A stretch of 64,000 bases of DNA from Pedobacter caeni (GCF_900129215.1 NZ_FQUQ01000006.1:65032-129031), one strand, 5' to 3'. Positions 43,849 through 53,291 are shown, counted from the stretch's first letter. Made by a program: numbers and translations. Notes: generated from the sequence alone by a model not told the origin.

Positions 43849-44029
43849 ATAAGATTTAAATACGCTAAGGAACTTTTAGCAAAAAGCCTTTGGAAACGAC
43901 ATCATTTTCAATTGTAGTTTAAGATATAAGAATTTGTCTGTATTCAACTTTTCTATAAAACCAAGCCCTCACTTTATGCAAAAAAGATTACTTTTGCTAT
44001 AGCATTTGCAGCAAAAAAAGAAACAAGAC

Positions 44030-44049
44030 TGGTGAGTGATTCGGTGAGT
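44030..44049 (+). repeat. Right copy of subterminal double-heptamer repeat
   Basis: Identical over 20 bases to 26416-26435, containing GGTGAGT-N5-GGTGAGT. It lies 60 bases inside the right core, in the same orientation as the left copy. Confidence 0.7.
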
Positions 44050-44108
44050 CGCCAATCACAAACCTCTCCGAAACCATATTAAAGCGGGGTTTTAACCCGG
44101 GGTACAAT

Positions 44109-44123
44109 TCCCCCACTCTCCGC
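44109..44123 (+). repeat. attR core (partial tRNA-Ser 3' end)
   Basis: TCCCCCACTCTCCGC, identical to the tRNA 3' end at 26302-26316. The bases before it (CGGGGTACAAT) are unrelated to the tRNA except for a few T-arm bases, so this is only the duplicated end left by integration. Confidence 0.8.
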
Positions 44124-44148
44124 TGAAATGGTCATCAAAGCCATACAA

Positions 44149-44178
44149 AAAGCCTGGAATCGTAAGATTTCAGGCTTT
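44149..44178 (+). terminator. Original tRNA-Ser terminator, displaced by the island
   Basis: AAAGCCTG (44149-44156) with CAGGCTTT (44171-44178), 14-base loop and T tail. It is related to 26340-26370 but diverged, as expected if the island carried a substitute. Confidence 0.75.
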
Positions 44179-44524
44179 TTTGTTTTAAATCATCCTATAG
44201 TAATAATTAAAAATGGTTCCTCCATTAATTATTTTTTAATCCTCGACCTGTGTTTTATTCATGCTTTTTATATAGGTTCATACCTATTCCATCCAGATTA
44301 TGGTAACTAAAGAGAATTAGATGAGATATCAACCTGTGCAAAATTTGCACAAGTTCAAACAGAAGGCTTAAGAACTATAAAAAGAGAGGTGATCCACTAC
44401 AATTTGGATCTTATCATTTCAGTTGGCTATAGAATAAATTCAAAACTAGGCACCCAATTTCGCATTTAGGCTAATAAACTTCTGAAGGAATATCTGATAA
44501 AAGGCCATTCTTTAAACAGGATAC

Positions 44525-44554
44525 TTGACGGTTTCAAGAAGGGAGTTATATTTG
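44525..44554 (+). promoter_or_regulatory. Promoter of AraC gene, giving a leaderless mRNA
   Basis: TTG at 44525-44527, exactly 19 bases, TATATTTG at 44547-44554: a perfect consensus match. The transcript would start around 44560, the A of the ATG start codon. Confidence 0.7.
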
Positions 44555-44559
44555 TAACC

Positions 44560-45399
44560 ATGGTTTTCGAAAATGACTCTAAAGAGTTTCTCAGTCTTAC
44601 TGAACTTGATACTGAAAATCAGGATAGTGTTTTTTGCGCTCAGAAAATGGTCAAGACTTTTATCTGGAATACAGCAGACAATTTAACAATAACCATTGAT
44701 AACGTTCCTTACCAACTTTCAAAAAATGAGGTTATCTTTTTAACCGAATTTCACAAAATAGATCATGTAAGACTTCGTAGCGCCCGCATGATTCGGTTCA
44801 ATAAATCTTTTTTTTGTATGATTGATCAGGATAGTCAAGTGGGGAGCAAAGGTTTGTTGTTTTATAGCGCAACACACGTCCCAAGTTTGGTTTTAAATGC
44901 AAGTGACGCCGAGGATTTTGAGACCTCATGGAAAATTTTCTCTAAAGAAATGCTTAACGAAAATCTCCTGAAGAAAGAAATGTTGGAAACCATGCTGAAG
45001 AGAATGCTAATTCTCTCTGTCAGAATTTTAAATAAATCTACCGATTTACAAAACCTGGAGAAAAAACAACTGGATATCATCAGGGAATTTAATTATCTGG
45101 TCGACTCCCACTTCCTCAAACATCATGACGTTGCTTTTTATGCCTCAAAATTAAATAAGTCACCAAAAACACTGGCCAACTTATTTTCTACCGTACTAAA
45201 ACGTACTCCGCGTGAAATTATTCATGATAGAATCATGATTCATGCCAGAAGGCAGATTAATTATAGCAACTTCTCAATCAAAGAAATTGCCCATCAATTG
45301 GGTTATAACGATATTCAGACATTTAGTCGCTTTTTTCGCAATAGGGAAGGCATGTCTCCTGTTCAATATCGCGATAAATTCGCATTGCAATACAAGTAA
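44560..45399 (+). CDS. AraC-family transcriptional regulator
   Basis: 279 residues. A cupin-like sensor part (residues about 25-130, QLSKNEVIFLTEFHKIDHVR) is followed by the DNA-binding domain at 180-279 (HDVAFYASKLNKSPKTLANL; LGYNDIQTFSRFFRNREGMSPVQYRDK). It is the first gene after the island and the likely local regulator of the detoxification-like genes on the same strand at 45534-49614. Its promoter puts the transcript start on or next to the start codon. Confidence 0.88.
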   Translation: MVFENDSKEFLSLTELDTENQDSVFCAQKMVKTFIWNTADNLTITIDNVPYQLSKNEVIFLTEFHKIDHVRLRSARMIRFNKSFFCMIDQDSQVGSKGLLFYSATHVPSLVLNASDAEDFETSWKIFSKEMLNENLLKKEMLETMLKRMLILSVRILNKSTDLQNLEKKQLDIIREFNYLVDSHFLKHHDVAFYASKLNKSPKTLANLFSTVLKRTPREIIHDRIMIHARRQINYSNFSIKEIAHQLGYNDIQTFSRFFRNREGMSPVQYRDKFALQYK

Positions 45400-45533
45400 A
45401 CCTTCTTAAATTTCCATAGTGTTTCCATTTATCCGGTGCAGGAAGAATTGCTAACTCTTAAGGAAGATCTGTCTATCAATGGTGTCTTTTTTACCTGCAC
45501 ATTTGTCTCGTCAATAAAAAACGAGAAAAAATT

Positions 45534-46340
45534 ATGGGTAATAAAGAAAAAGTCAGGGTGCGGAGGCTGGGTTGGGCCGGCGTGGAAATTGAGTGTGCAG
45601 GTGAAACGCTTTTGATAGATTATGTTCAGGATATTTCGCAGTTGCCGATGATACGTAATCCTGATGAGCGATTTCCAGCATCTTCAAAAACAGGCGCAAC
45701 CTCAGTCGCATTATTAACACATTTACACAATGACCATGCGGATCCTGGGGCATTAGATGTTGCGCTTAGCAAAGATGCGCCAGTTTTTAGACCGATTATG
45801 GCCAAGGGCAACGATGCGGATTTGGCACTGACAAAGTATGCGGAGACCGAATTCAAAAAGTACAAACTCAGGACTGAAATAGTCGGTGAGTGGGAAGAAA
45901 GAAAAGTCGGGCCGTTTCAAATTTTTTCGGTACCTGCTGTTGATGGATTCGGTGATCCCCAGCTTAGCTGGGTTGTAGAGTGCGGGGGATTTAAAATCAT
46001 TCATGCCGGAGACACCTTACATCATGGTTCATGGTGGAGGATTTTTCACAGGTTTGGCCCCTTGAATGTCGCATTCTTGCCAATAAACGCTCCAATTGTA
46101 GATTTTCCACCGCTTAGACCGATGAGTTCCATTGAGGCTGTAATGACTCCGGAGCAGGCTGCCGTAGCTGCAAGTATCCTTAAAGCTGGCTTTGTGGTTC
46201 CAATACATTATGATGCTATGCATAAACCACCAACCTATATCGAGACTGCAAATCCAATAGAGCGATTGACTGCCAGTTTAAGAGATTTAAACCTGGGCAT
46301 TATGGTTAAAGAACCTGGTGATTGGTTTGAATTATGGTAA
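45534..46340 (+). CDS. MBL-fold metallohydrolase (UlaG-like)
   Basis: 268 residues. Opening RRLGWAGVEIECAGETLLID fits the UlaG/YtnP-type beta-lactamase fold, the metal motif is THLHNDHADPGALD (HxHxDH-like), further ligands are in IIHAGDTLHHG and the C-terminal VPIHYDAMHKPP. It probably hydrolyses a small ester or lactone, using metal ions, in the cytoplasm (no signal peptide). Its end overlaps the MFS transporter start by 7 bases, so the two are co-translated. Confidence 0.88.
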   Translation: MGNKEKVRVRRLGWAGVEIECAGETLLIDYVQDISQLPMIRNPDERFPASSKTGATSVALLTHLHNDHADPGALDVALSKDAPVFRPIMAKGNDADLALTKYAETEFKKYKLRTEIVGEWEERKVGPFQIFSVPAVDGFGDPQLSWVVECGGFKIIHAGDTLHHGSWWRIFHRFGPLNVAFLPINAPIVDFPPLRPMSSIEAVMTPEQAAVAASILKAGFVVPIHYDAMHKPPTYIETANPIERLTASLRDLNLGIMVKEPGDWFELW

Positions 46341-47506
46341 TAACTAATAAAATGCCCGGAGAAAAATTTCCGTTTTTTTTGCTGTTAGCCTTTACAATGG
46401 TTGCTTTTTCGGCTATCATAACTGAACTTTTACCTGCAGGTGTACTGCCTGATATGGCGAATGATCTGCAAGTTCGTGAATCAAGCATCGGAAGACTGGT
46501 TTCATATTATGCGTTAGGTACAGTCTTAACAGCTTTTCCCGCCACCGCATTAACAAGTGGCCTCTCACGTAAGCCTTTATTGATGATTGTTATTTTTGGA
46601 TTTTTTTTATCAAATGCCATTACGGCTCTTTCACAAAATTACCTGCTTACTGTGGTAATGCGAGTACTGGCAGGGGGCTTTAGCGGCGTCCTATGGCCGC
46701 TTATGACTGGTTATGCGGCGAGATTGGTAAATGAAAAGAATATGGGGAAGGCCATATCAATGGTAATGGCCGGCAGTACCATTGCGCTTTCCGTTGGATT
46801 GCCTATAGGAGCTTTTTTAGGTCAGATCATTGGATGGCGAGGTACTTTTGCGGGCTTGTCTGCATTGATATTTATGCTCATTGTGTGGATAGCATGGAAA
46901 ATTCCTGACCTTAAAGCTGATGAAAAGAAAATGAACATACGAGTTAAAATATTCAAGATGCCAGGTGTGTTTCTGGTTATGACCACAACATTTACAACCT
47001 CACTTGCGGTGTATGTAGCCTACACATATCTTTCGCCAATCATGGTCACTAATGGAATTAAAGATAATGCAGGTCTTGCTTTGGGATTATTCGGCATGGG
47101 GGCGGTGCTGGGAATTCTCATTACTGCAAGGTTTATTGATACCCATATGAGATCAACGTTATTATCATCCATAGTTCTCGGAACGAGCGTATTATTCATC
47201 ATTTCTTTGGCGGGTCATTTTTATTTTGTTTTCTATACCTGTATCGTATTCTGGGGCATTTCCTTTGGTGGCCTACCCTCGCTATTGCAAACCGCAACTA
47301 TCAATGCTACTAATGGGCTTCCTGAAATAGGAAGTTCAATAACTGTCACTGTTTATAATATAGGGGTTTTTTCCGGAGCATTTATCGGCGGGTTGGTTTT
47401 GGATTATAAAGGTCCCGATGCAATATCATGGACAAGTTTTCTATTGATGGTTATCGTGATTTCGCTGGTGGTTATGGGGCGCAGGTTTGCTTTCCCAAGC
47501 CGCTAA
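46334..47506 (+). CDS. MFS efflux transporter (DHA1/AraJ-like)
   Basis: 390 residues, 12 predicted membrane helices. Signs: TELLPAGVLPDMANDLQV at the first helix, GRLVSYYALGTVLTAFPATALTSGLSRKPLL across helices 2-3 with the short RKP motif A variant, and GLPIGAFLGQIIGWRGTFAG in helix 5, the antiporter motif C-like region. It should pump a small compound out. Coupled to the MBL hydrolase by overlap, consistent with a detoxification pair. Confidence 0.9.
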   Translation: MVITNKMPGEKFPFFLLLAFTMVAFSAIITELLPAGVLPDMANDLQVRESSIGRLVSYYALGTVLTAFPATALTSGLSRKPLLMIVIFGFFLSNAITALSQNYLLTVVMRVLAGGFSGVLWPLMTGYAARLVNEKNMGKAISMVMAGSTIALSVGLPIGAFLGQIIGWRGTFAGLSALIFMLIVWIAWKIPDLKADEKKMNIRVKIFKMPGVFLVMTTTFTTSLAVYVAYTYLSPIMVTNGIKDNAGLALGLFGMGAVLGILITARFIDTHMRSTLLSSIVLGTSVLFIISLAGHFYFVFYTCIVFWGISFGGLPSLLQTATINATNGLPEIGSSITVTVYNIGVFSGAFIGGLVLDYKGPDAISWTSFLLMVIVISLVVMGRRFAFPSR

Positions 47507-47656
47507 ATGAGAATTTGGAATTTGATGAAAACGATCTTATAGAAGAGAGATATCTCACTACAAATGATCTATAGATGAAGGAAGAAGATCGAAAAATTTA
47601 ATAAAAAAACAAAATAGCTAATTGATCACAATTTTAAACTTTTAAAATAATCAAAA

Positions 47657-48373
47657 ATGAAAACAAAAAATTTAACCATTGTATTGGTACATGGGGCTTG
47701 GTCGGATGGTTCTAATTGGAGACATATTATTCCGCTGTTGCACAAAGAAGGATATAAAGTCAGGAGTGTCCAGAATCCCCTAACTTCTTTAGAGGACGAT
47801 ATCCAAACAACAAATGATTTAATTGATGCGCAAGATGGCAAGGTTTTGTTGGTAGGTCATTCCTATGGGGGAGCAGTAATTTCCGGCGCCGGAAATAATG
47901 ACAAGGTAGTAGGAATGGTTTACGTTGCAGCATTTGCACCCGACAAAGGAGAGAGTTTAGGGAGTATATCCGCAGAAAAGATAGAGCAGCCGTCTGGAAG
48001 AACAAGCATCTATCCTGATAGCAAAGGCTTTTTATGGATTAAATATGATGAACACCACAAAAGTTTTTGCCAGGACTTAGATGAAACTAATGCCTTGGTG
48101 GCCTCCCTGGCACAAAAACCAATCCACAGTAAATGTTTTGTTGGAATCATGGGCGATCCAGCCTGGAGGAATAAACCTACCTGGTATCAGGTGTCTTCAA
48201 ACGATCAAATGATTTTGCCAGAAACACAGAGAGAAATGGCAGAAAGAATGAAACCTAAAAAAATAATTTATTTAGAAGCCAGCCACTTTTCATTAGCTTC
48301 CAAACCTCAAGAAGTAGCTCAGCTGATTCTAGAAGCTGCAAAATCATCCGAAATTTCTAATCTGCACCGCTAG
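47657..48373 (+). CDS. Alpha/beta hydrolase (esterase-like)
   Basis: 238 residues. The oxyanion region LVHGAWSDGSNWRHIIPLL and the nucleophile elbow VGHSYGGAVISGA (Ser) are typical of the salicylate-esterase/hydroxynitrile-lyase-like group, with the catalytic His in EASHFSLASKPQEVA. Cytoplasmic, no signal peptide. Similar proteins are often found beside AraC regulators and transporters in soil Bacteroidota. Substrate unknown. Confidence 0.88.
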   Translation: MKTKNLTIVLVHGAWSDGSNWRHIIPLLHKEGYKVRSVQNPLTSLEDDIQTTNDLIDAQDGKVLLVGHSYGGAVISGAGNNDKVVGMVYVAAFAPDKGESLGSISAEKIEQPSGRTSIYPDSKGFLWIKYDEHHKSFCQDLDETNALVASLAQKPIHSKCFVGIMGDPAWRNKPTWYQVSSNDQMILPETQREMAERMKPKKIIYLEASHFSLASKPQEVAQLILEAAKSSEISNLHR

Positions 48374-48468
48374 AGTTTTCAGAAAAAGGTCCTGGTTTTA
48401 CCAATGAAAACCATCAACTTCTGATTGAGTTACCTTTCATCACAGAAATAAATCATTAATTTATAAAT

Positions 48469-49614
48469 ATGTCAACACCTACCAATATGATTAAACCATT
48501 TTCAGTCAATGTTCCACAACAAGTTCTGGATGATCTAAAATTAAGGTTAAATCTAACCCGATGGCCAGATCGGATAACAGGATCCGATTGGAATTATGGC
48601 ACTGATCTTTCTTACTTGAAAGAACTGACAAAATATTGGCAGAAAACATTTGATTGGCGAAAAGTTGAAACTGAAATCAATTCTTATCCCAATTTCATGG
48701 CTGATATTGATGGGCACCAGATTCATTTTATGCATATCAAAGGAAAGGGTAAGCGGTCAGTACCATTGATAATTACCCATGGATGGCCTGGCTCTTTTCT
48801 GGAAATGATGAAACTAATCCCCCTATTGACTGAAAACCCTTACTTTTCTTTTGACTTGGTGATCCCTTCTATTCCAGGATTTGGCTTTTCCAGTAAAATT
48901 ATTCATCCCGGTTGCAACAGCGAATTTGTTGCTGACATTTGGCATCAGTTAATGATGGAACTTGGGTATCATCGTTATGGAGCACAGGGTGGTGACATAG
49001 GTGCGGGGATCAGCACATGGTTGTCTTTAAAATATCCATCTAATATTATTGGTTTGCACCTCAACTATATCTCTGGCTCTTATAAGCCCTATATAGCGGA
49101 TGGTGAACAGCTTTCTGAAGAAGTATTAGCTTTTCAGAAAGCCGGAGCGGAATGGTCTGCCAGAGAAGGTGCATATGCATATATGCACGCTACGAAACCA
49201 TTGACAGCTGCATATGGGTTAAATGATTCTCCTGTTGGATTATGTGCATGGATCGTTGAAAAATTCAAGGGCTGGAGTGATAATAATGGAAATATTGAAA
49301 ATACTTTTACCAAAGATGAGCTGCTCGCCAATATCACCTTATACTGGATCACACAAACCATACATTCTTCTATGCGGATTTATAACGAAAACAGTAAAAA
49401 ACCATTGGTATTTAAAAAAAATGAATATGTAACAGTGCCAGTTGGCTTTGCTAAATTTCCAAAAGAATTGCCAACTCCACCCCGGTCATATATTGAAAGA
49501 GGCTTTAATATCCGACATTGGACAACAATGCCCGCTGGCGGGCACTTTGCTGCAATGGAACAACCAGAATTGCTTTCAAAAGATATTACAGATTTCTTCT
49601 CAAGATTGGGTTAA
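48469..49614 (+). CDS. Epoxide hydrolase-family protein
   Basis: 381 residues. N-terminal EHN domain (IKPFSVNVPQQVLDDLKLRL, FDWRKVETEINSYPNFMADI) and alpha/beta hydrolase core: oxyanion HGWPGSFLEMMKLIP, nucleophile Asp in GAQGGDIGAGIST, C-terminal His in PAGGHFAAMEQPE. The EHN domain is that of microsomal-type epoxide hydrolases, so it probably opens epoxides or acts on similar electrophiles. It follows the esterase-like gene by 95 bases and ends the plus-strand cluster. Confidence 0.9.
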   Translation: MSTPTNMIKPFSVNVPQQVLDDLKLRLNLTRWPDRITGSDWNYGTDLSYLKELTKYWQKTFDWRKVETEINSYPNFMADIDGHQIHFMHIKGKGKRSVPLIITHGWPGSFLEMMKLIPLLTENPYFSFDLVIPSIPGFGFSSKIIHPGCNSEFVADIWHQLMMELGYHRYGAQGGDIGAGISTWLSLKYPSNIIGLHLNYISGSYKPYIADGEQLSEEVLAFQKAGAEWSAREGAYAYMHATKPLTAAYGLNDSPVGLCAWIVEKFKGWSDNNGNIENTFTKDELLANITLYWITQTIHSSMRIYNENSKKPLVFKKNEYVTVPVGFAKFPKELPTPPRSYIERGFNIRHWTTMPAGGHFAAMEQPELLSKDITDFFSRLG

Positions 49615-49962
49615 TCGACATAATACCACCAAAAGAAGAAGGTTCTTCAGCCTTAAAATTAAGAATACGATTTTTTAGATTAGTTCTGGCCTTTTGATTT
49701 AAATCAGCATTTTTCTTCTCAACCACCACGTTTAACTCCTTAGCTAAGGAGATGATTTTCGCAAGACGTTCCTCGTTATTGGAGAAATAAAAAAGCAGGA
49801 TGTTTATAAAAACAATCCTGCTTAATGTGTTAATGGAGTTTTTATATTGAAAAAAGTGCCCTCATATTAGTATATACACATTACTGATTTGACTTTTCAA
49901 CTTCTTGACTATCTCAATGGTATATTCTACTGAGCATACAAAAGCATATAAGATTTGCCAGG
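49615..49962. other. Intergenic region with possible gene remnant
   Basis: 348 bases. On the minus strand an open frame of some 85 codons runs from about 49860 to 49600 and contains SNNEERLAKIISLAKELNVV and NADLNQKARTNLKNRILNFK, but it has no start codon near its beginning and passes through the terminator hairpin, so it looks like a decayed gene end. Otherwise only the terminator at 49793 is seen. Confidence 0.4.
49793..49823 (-). terminator. Terminator of the DJ-1/YHS gene
   Basis: AAGCAGGAT (49793-49801) with ATCCTGCTT (49815-49823), 13-base loop; on the minus strand it is followed by a run of T residues. It ends the minus-strand unit coming from 53.8 kb. Confidence 0.8.
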
Positions 49963-50931
49963 TTATTCTGTCCCCAGGTAAAAAGCTGGCTTTTTCTTGA
50001 ATGCTTGTTTGCACACAGAGGAACAAAAGCCAAATACTGTTCCTTTGTAATTCAACGTGTCTGAATAGACTGCTGATAAGGACATACCACAAACCGGGTC
50101 TTTGTCGTTATCAATCTTTATTTTAGTAGATGATGGGTTTTCAGGATGTAGTAGCGGTGCTATAGCACTGTTGTACATAGAACGCATGCTTTCTACAGTA
50201 TTTTTATCAGTATTCTGTTCACTGCCACCTTTGACTGGTGGCTGTGGATCATATTCCAGGTCCAGCATGACCATTTGGGTATACTTTTCACCCATGATTT
50301 CATTGATCATTTCCAGGCTCATGTCAATACCCGCGGAAACACCAGCACTCGTCCAGTATTTGCCACTTTTTACATACCGTTTATTTTCAGAGGCTACCCC
50401 AAATTGATCCTTCAGTACTTGCTTTCCAAACCAATGCGTGGTGGCCTGATGATCTTTTAATAAACCGGTAGCAGCTAGGATCCAGGCACCGGTGCACACG
50501 CTTGTGGTATATTTAGAGTGGAGGTCGATCGCTTTTATCCAGTTCAGCAAGACGGTATCTTTTGTAGCCATGTAACTTTCGTTCAGTCCGCCTGGAATAA
50601 CCAGGATATCTAACTGCTTTACCTCAGCGATCGAGGAGTCACACTGCACTTTCAGTCCCTCTCCTGTAGTGATGAGTCCTTTATGCCGTCCCACAAAAAA
50701 CACCTTAGCGCCCATCAGTTCGCTCAATACATGGTAGGGGCCCATCGCATCCAGAACAGCGTAATTATCATAAAGCAAAATACCCACTGTCTTAATCTTC
50801 ACTTTAGGCTCAGGAAAACTAATATCCATCTGTTCAGTATGTTTTGTTGTTGTTGTTTCTAGATCGTTTGTTTTGTTTTTACAAGCTGCAAGCATTAAGA
50901 TCATGGTGGCAGCAAAAATCAGTTTTTTCAT
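49963..50931 (-). CDS. Lipoprotein joining DJ-1/PfpI domain to YHS metal-binding domain
   Basis: 322 residues. Lipobox LMLAAC with Cys17 as acylation site. Residues about 45-230 are a DJ-1/PfpI domain of the isonitrile hydratase/GlxA-sensor type (IPGGLNESYM; TTSVCTGAWILAATGLL with the elbow Cys). Residues about 278-322 are a YHS domain (DPVCGMSLSAVYSDTLNYKG, FGFCSSVCKQAF), which binds copper or other soft metals. This pairing is unusual. It lies 20 bases downstream of a TonB receptor. Probably anchored in the periplasm; role in metal or isonitrile chemistry is inference. Confidence 0.85.
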   Translation of the reverse strand: MKKLIFAATMILMLAACKNKTNDLETTTTKHTEQMDISFPEPKVKIKTVGILLYDNYAVLDAMGPYHVLSELMGAKVFFVGRHKGLITTGEGLKVQCDSSIAEVKQLDILVIPGGLNESYMATKDTVLLNWIKAIDLHSKYTTSVCTGAWILAATGLLKDHQATTHWFGKQVLKDQFGVASENKRYVKSGKYWTSAGVSAGIDMSLEMINEIMGEKYTQMVMLDLEYDPQPPVKGGSEQNTDKNTVESMRSMYNSAIAPLLHPENPSSTKIKIDNDKDPVCGMSLSAVYSDTLNYKGTVFGFCSSVCKQAFKKKPAFYLGTE

Positions 50932-50951
50932 AATTATTATTGTTTAATTGT

Positions 50952-53291
50952 TTAAAAATTAGCAATCAGGGTCACTCCATAGGTTCTTGGGCTTCCCAAC
51001 AAGAATGCATTAAAAGAGCCATAAGCTATGTACTTTTTATCCATGAGGTTTTGTGCCCAAAAGTTCAGTTCAAAATATTTTGTACTGATGCCCGCTTTTG
51101 CATTGAATAAACTGTAAGCAGGCTGGTTTTTATTATTAATAAAATCAAATTCGTATGAACCCAGATAGCGATATTCCCCCCTGATAAATGCAGATAGTTT
51201 TTGCTTGCCGCCTGTGAAGCCATAGGTGTATTGCGCAGCAAGCATAGAACTGACAGGTGGCGTATTGATCGGTTTATTCCCTTTAAAGTTGATCACTTTA
51301 CCTGCGTCTGCACTGTACAATAACAGCGATGCATAGCGCGCATGGGAATAACTGGCGTTCCAGTCGATCTGCAAACCTTTTACGGGCAGTGCCGTGACTT
51401 CAAGTTCCACACCCTTGTTGTGCATTTCGCCCACGTTCAGGATTAATTCATTGATACCATCCATTGCTGTGCTGATCTGCTGGTTATGCTGTTCGAAGTA
51501 AAAAGTAGTCAGGTTTAATTTCAGCTTATTGTCCAAGAACGTGTTTTTCCAGCCGATCTCGTAATTATCAGAATGCTCGGGTTGGTAAGGAACCTGGGCA
51601 GGATCGGTCGCGTTGGTATTCAAACCGCCTGCACGGAAACCACGTGCATAACTGCCGTACAATAACATGTTGTCCTGTAACTTATAACTAAGCACAACCT
51701 TTGGTGTTGCTGCATTGAAGTTCGCCTTGTAATCCTGCTTTGGCGAGGAGATTACCGGATCACCAACCTTCTCATAGTCTGTGTATTGGCTGAGACTACG
51801 GGTCTCGTGGTCATAGCGGATACCTGCAGTAAAGTCCAGTTTGTTTGTGATTGCATAGGTTGCTTGTCCAAAGAAGGCGTAACCTTTGTTATTACCCTTG
51901 CTGAAACTGGTGTTCATGAACGGGGCATTGGTAGCTTTAGGATCGAGTAACACATAATCCGGCCCGAAGAACGTAATTGCATCTATGCGCGTGTTTTGTG
52001 TGAATCCGTAGGCTCCTGCTACCCATTTAAGCCGGCTCTTACTTGCCGATGGTGAGGTAAATCTAATTTCCTGCGAAAAAACATGCTGTCGCTGATCGGG
52101 TGCGTTACTTAGGGCATCTAAAGGACTGAAGTCATAATCAACACCCCTTCCCTCGTAATAAGCATGCCAGTCAATATAAGCAGATACCGAAGTAAAATTA
52201 AAATCCTTTCCGTAATAATTGGCGGCTAAAGAAGTATTGAAGTTTTTCCTGCGCTCTACGTTGGTGTTATTTGTGTTCACCTGGTAAGGTTTAGACAAAA
52301 CTTCATCAATTGAGACCAGCCAAGGAAAGCTGCCGCGGTCATTGTCATCTTCTAATTTTGCATTTAGTGCAAGTGACCAGGCCGCCGATGGCAGGTAACG
52401 CAAGTTGAAGTTACCAGAGTAATCCTCTCTCCGGTCAAAGCCGCTTTTAGTAAATTCGTTGTAATAAATCGATCCTCGGTGATTATAGGTAAAAGAACCA
52501 CTGGCAAAAAGTTTATTGACGATAATCGGGTTTGACAAGCTGGCTGTATAACGCTGTTGTCCGTAATTACCAAAAGTGGTTTCAAAATAGCCGCTTGGCT
52601 TTTTACCGGGTTGTTTTGTGGTGATATTTACCACACCACCAAAAGCATTACGGCCATACAATGTCCCCTGCGGTCCACGTAGGATCTCGATACTTTGTAC
52701 ATCATTGAACAAAGGCGGTGCAGAAAAATAATCAAACTGGTATACACCATCCACATATGTGGCTACAGCTTGTTCACCGGAAAAACCCATCACCCCGCGT
52801 ATGTTGAAGAAATTAGAACTGGTGCTGTTACCATGTTCAACGGTAAACAAGTTGGGCGCAATAGCGGTCAGGTTGGTAATATCCCAAAGACGATAGTCCC
52901 TGATCTGCTTGGCATCCAAAGAAGTAATAGCCGCGGGAACTTTTTGAATATCCTGCTGCATATTATCTGCGGTCACGACCACTTCGTTCAGTTGCTGACT
53001 GGAAGCCTGAAGTCGAACCATTAAATTGTTAGGCCACTTATTGGTCACTTTAAGATTTTTAAATTGAGTGGCAAAACCAACAGCGCTTATTGATAACTGA
53101 TAATTTCCCTCTGTTAAAATGAGGTTAAACCTACCTTCCTTATCAGAAGTGGTGACTTTTGTGCTGTTTAAAACACTAATGGTAGCTAGTGGTACCGGTT
53201 CTCCAGTTTGCGTTTTGATTGTTCCATCAATGCTTTGAGCAAAAGTTGCACTGGAAAATAAGAGTATAAATATCGTATATAGGAGTTTCAT
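50952..53291 (-). CDS. TonB-dependent outer-membrane receptor
   Basis: 779 residues from ATG 53291 (MKLLYTIFILLFSSATFAQ, signal peptide); a frame extension to 53402 is Cys-rich and unlikely. Carboxypeptidase-like domain (SIDGTIKTQTGEPVPLATIS), plug with VEILRGPQGTLYGRNAFGGV-like text (SIEILRGPQGTLYGRNAFGG) and a barrel ending SPRTYGVTLIANF. It is not of the SusC type. Neighbours are a YHS-domain lipoprotein downstream and a Cys-rich small protein upstream, which suggests a metal or metal-chelate substrate (inference). Confidence 0.92.
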   Translation of the reverse strand: MKLLYTIFILLFSSATFAQSIDGTIKTQTGEPVPLATISVLNSTKVTTSDKEGRFNLILTEGNYQLSISAVGFATQFKNLKVTNKWPNNLMVRLQASSQQLNEVVVTADNMQQDIQKVPAAITSLDAKQIRDYRLWDITNLTAIAPNLFTVEHGNSTSSNFFNIRGVMGFSGEQAVATYVDGVYQFDYFSAPPLFNDVQSIEILRGPQGTLYGRNAFGGVVNITTKQPGKKPSGYFETTFGNYGQQRYTASLSNPIIVNKLFASGSFTYNHRGSIYYNEFTKSGFDRREDYSGNFNLRYLPSAAWSLALNAKLEDDNDRGSFPWLVSIDEVLSKPYQVNTNNTNVERRKNFNTSLAANYYGKDFNFTSVSAYIDWHAYYEGRGVDYDFSPLDALSNAPDQRQHVFSQEIRFTSPSASKSRLKWVAGAYGFTQNTRIDAITFFGPDYVLLDPKATNAPFMNTSFSKGNNKGYAFFGQATYAITNKLDFTAGIRYDHETRSLSQYTDYEKVGDPVISSPKQDYKANFNAATPKVVLSYKLQDNMLLYGSYARGFRAGGLNTNATDPAQVPYQPEHSDNYEIGWKNTFLDNKLKLNLTTFYFEQHNQQISTAMDGINELILNVGEMHNKGVELEVTALPVKGLQIDWNASYSHARYASLLLYSADAGKVINFKGNKPINTPPVSSMLAAQYTYGFTGGKQKLSAFIRGEYRYLGSYEFDFINNKNQPAYSLFNAKAGISTKYFELNFWAQNLMDKKYIAYGSFNAFLLGSPRTYGVTLIANF

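Larger units (their letters stand above)
26302..44123. mobile_element. Genomic island integrated in tRNA-Ser (integrative mobilizable element)
   Basis: Borders: TCCCCCACTCTCCGC occurs at 26302-26316, inside the tRNA 3' end, and again at 44109-44123. After both copies comes a related sequence ending in a similar hairpin terminator (26340-26370 and 44149-44178; both contain GCCTG..AATCGTAAGAT..CAGGC), so the insertion duplicated the tRNA end and brought its own terminator. Near both ends lies the same 20-bp repeat. Inside are a tyrosine recombinase next to the tRNA, an excisionase-like HTH gene, mobilisation genes and a defence cargo. No conjugation (Tra) genes are present, so it would need a helper. 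About 17.8 kb. The cargo from 34 to 44 kb is clearly more AT-rich than the flanks. Confidence 0.88.
43849..44559. other. Right end of island and flanking intergenic region
   Basis: 711 bases without a gene. It contains the right double-heptamer repeat, the attR core, a second copy of the tRNA terminator, a 17-base palindrome TGTGCAAA-A-TTTGCACA (44335-44351) that may be an operator, and the promoter of the AraC gene at 44560. An ORF at 44128-44310 is not supported by any signal. Confidence 0.7.

Noticed and set aside
44128..44310. Small ORF after attR
   Set aside because: It runs across the tRNA terminator hairpin and has no coding character.
49600..49860. Gene on the minus strand with about 85 open codons
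   Set aside because: No start codon near its beginning and it includes the terminator hairpin; noted only as possible remnant.
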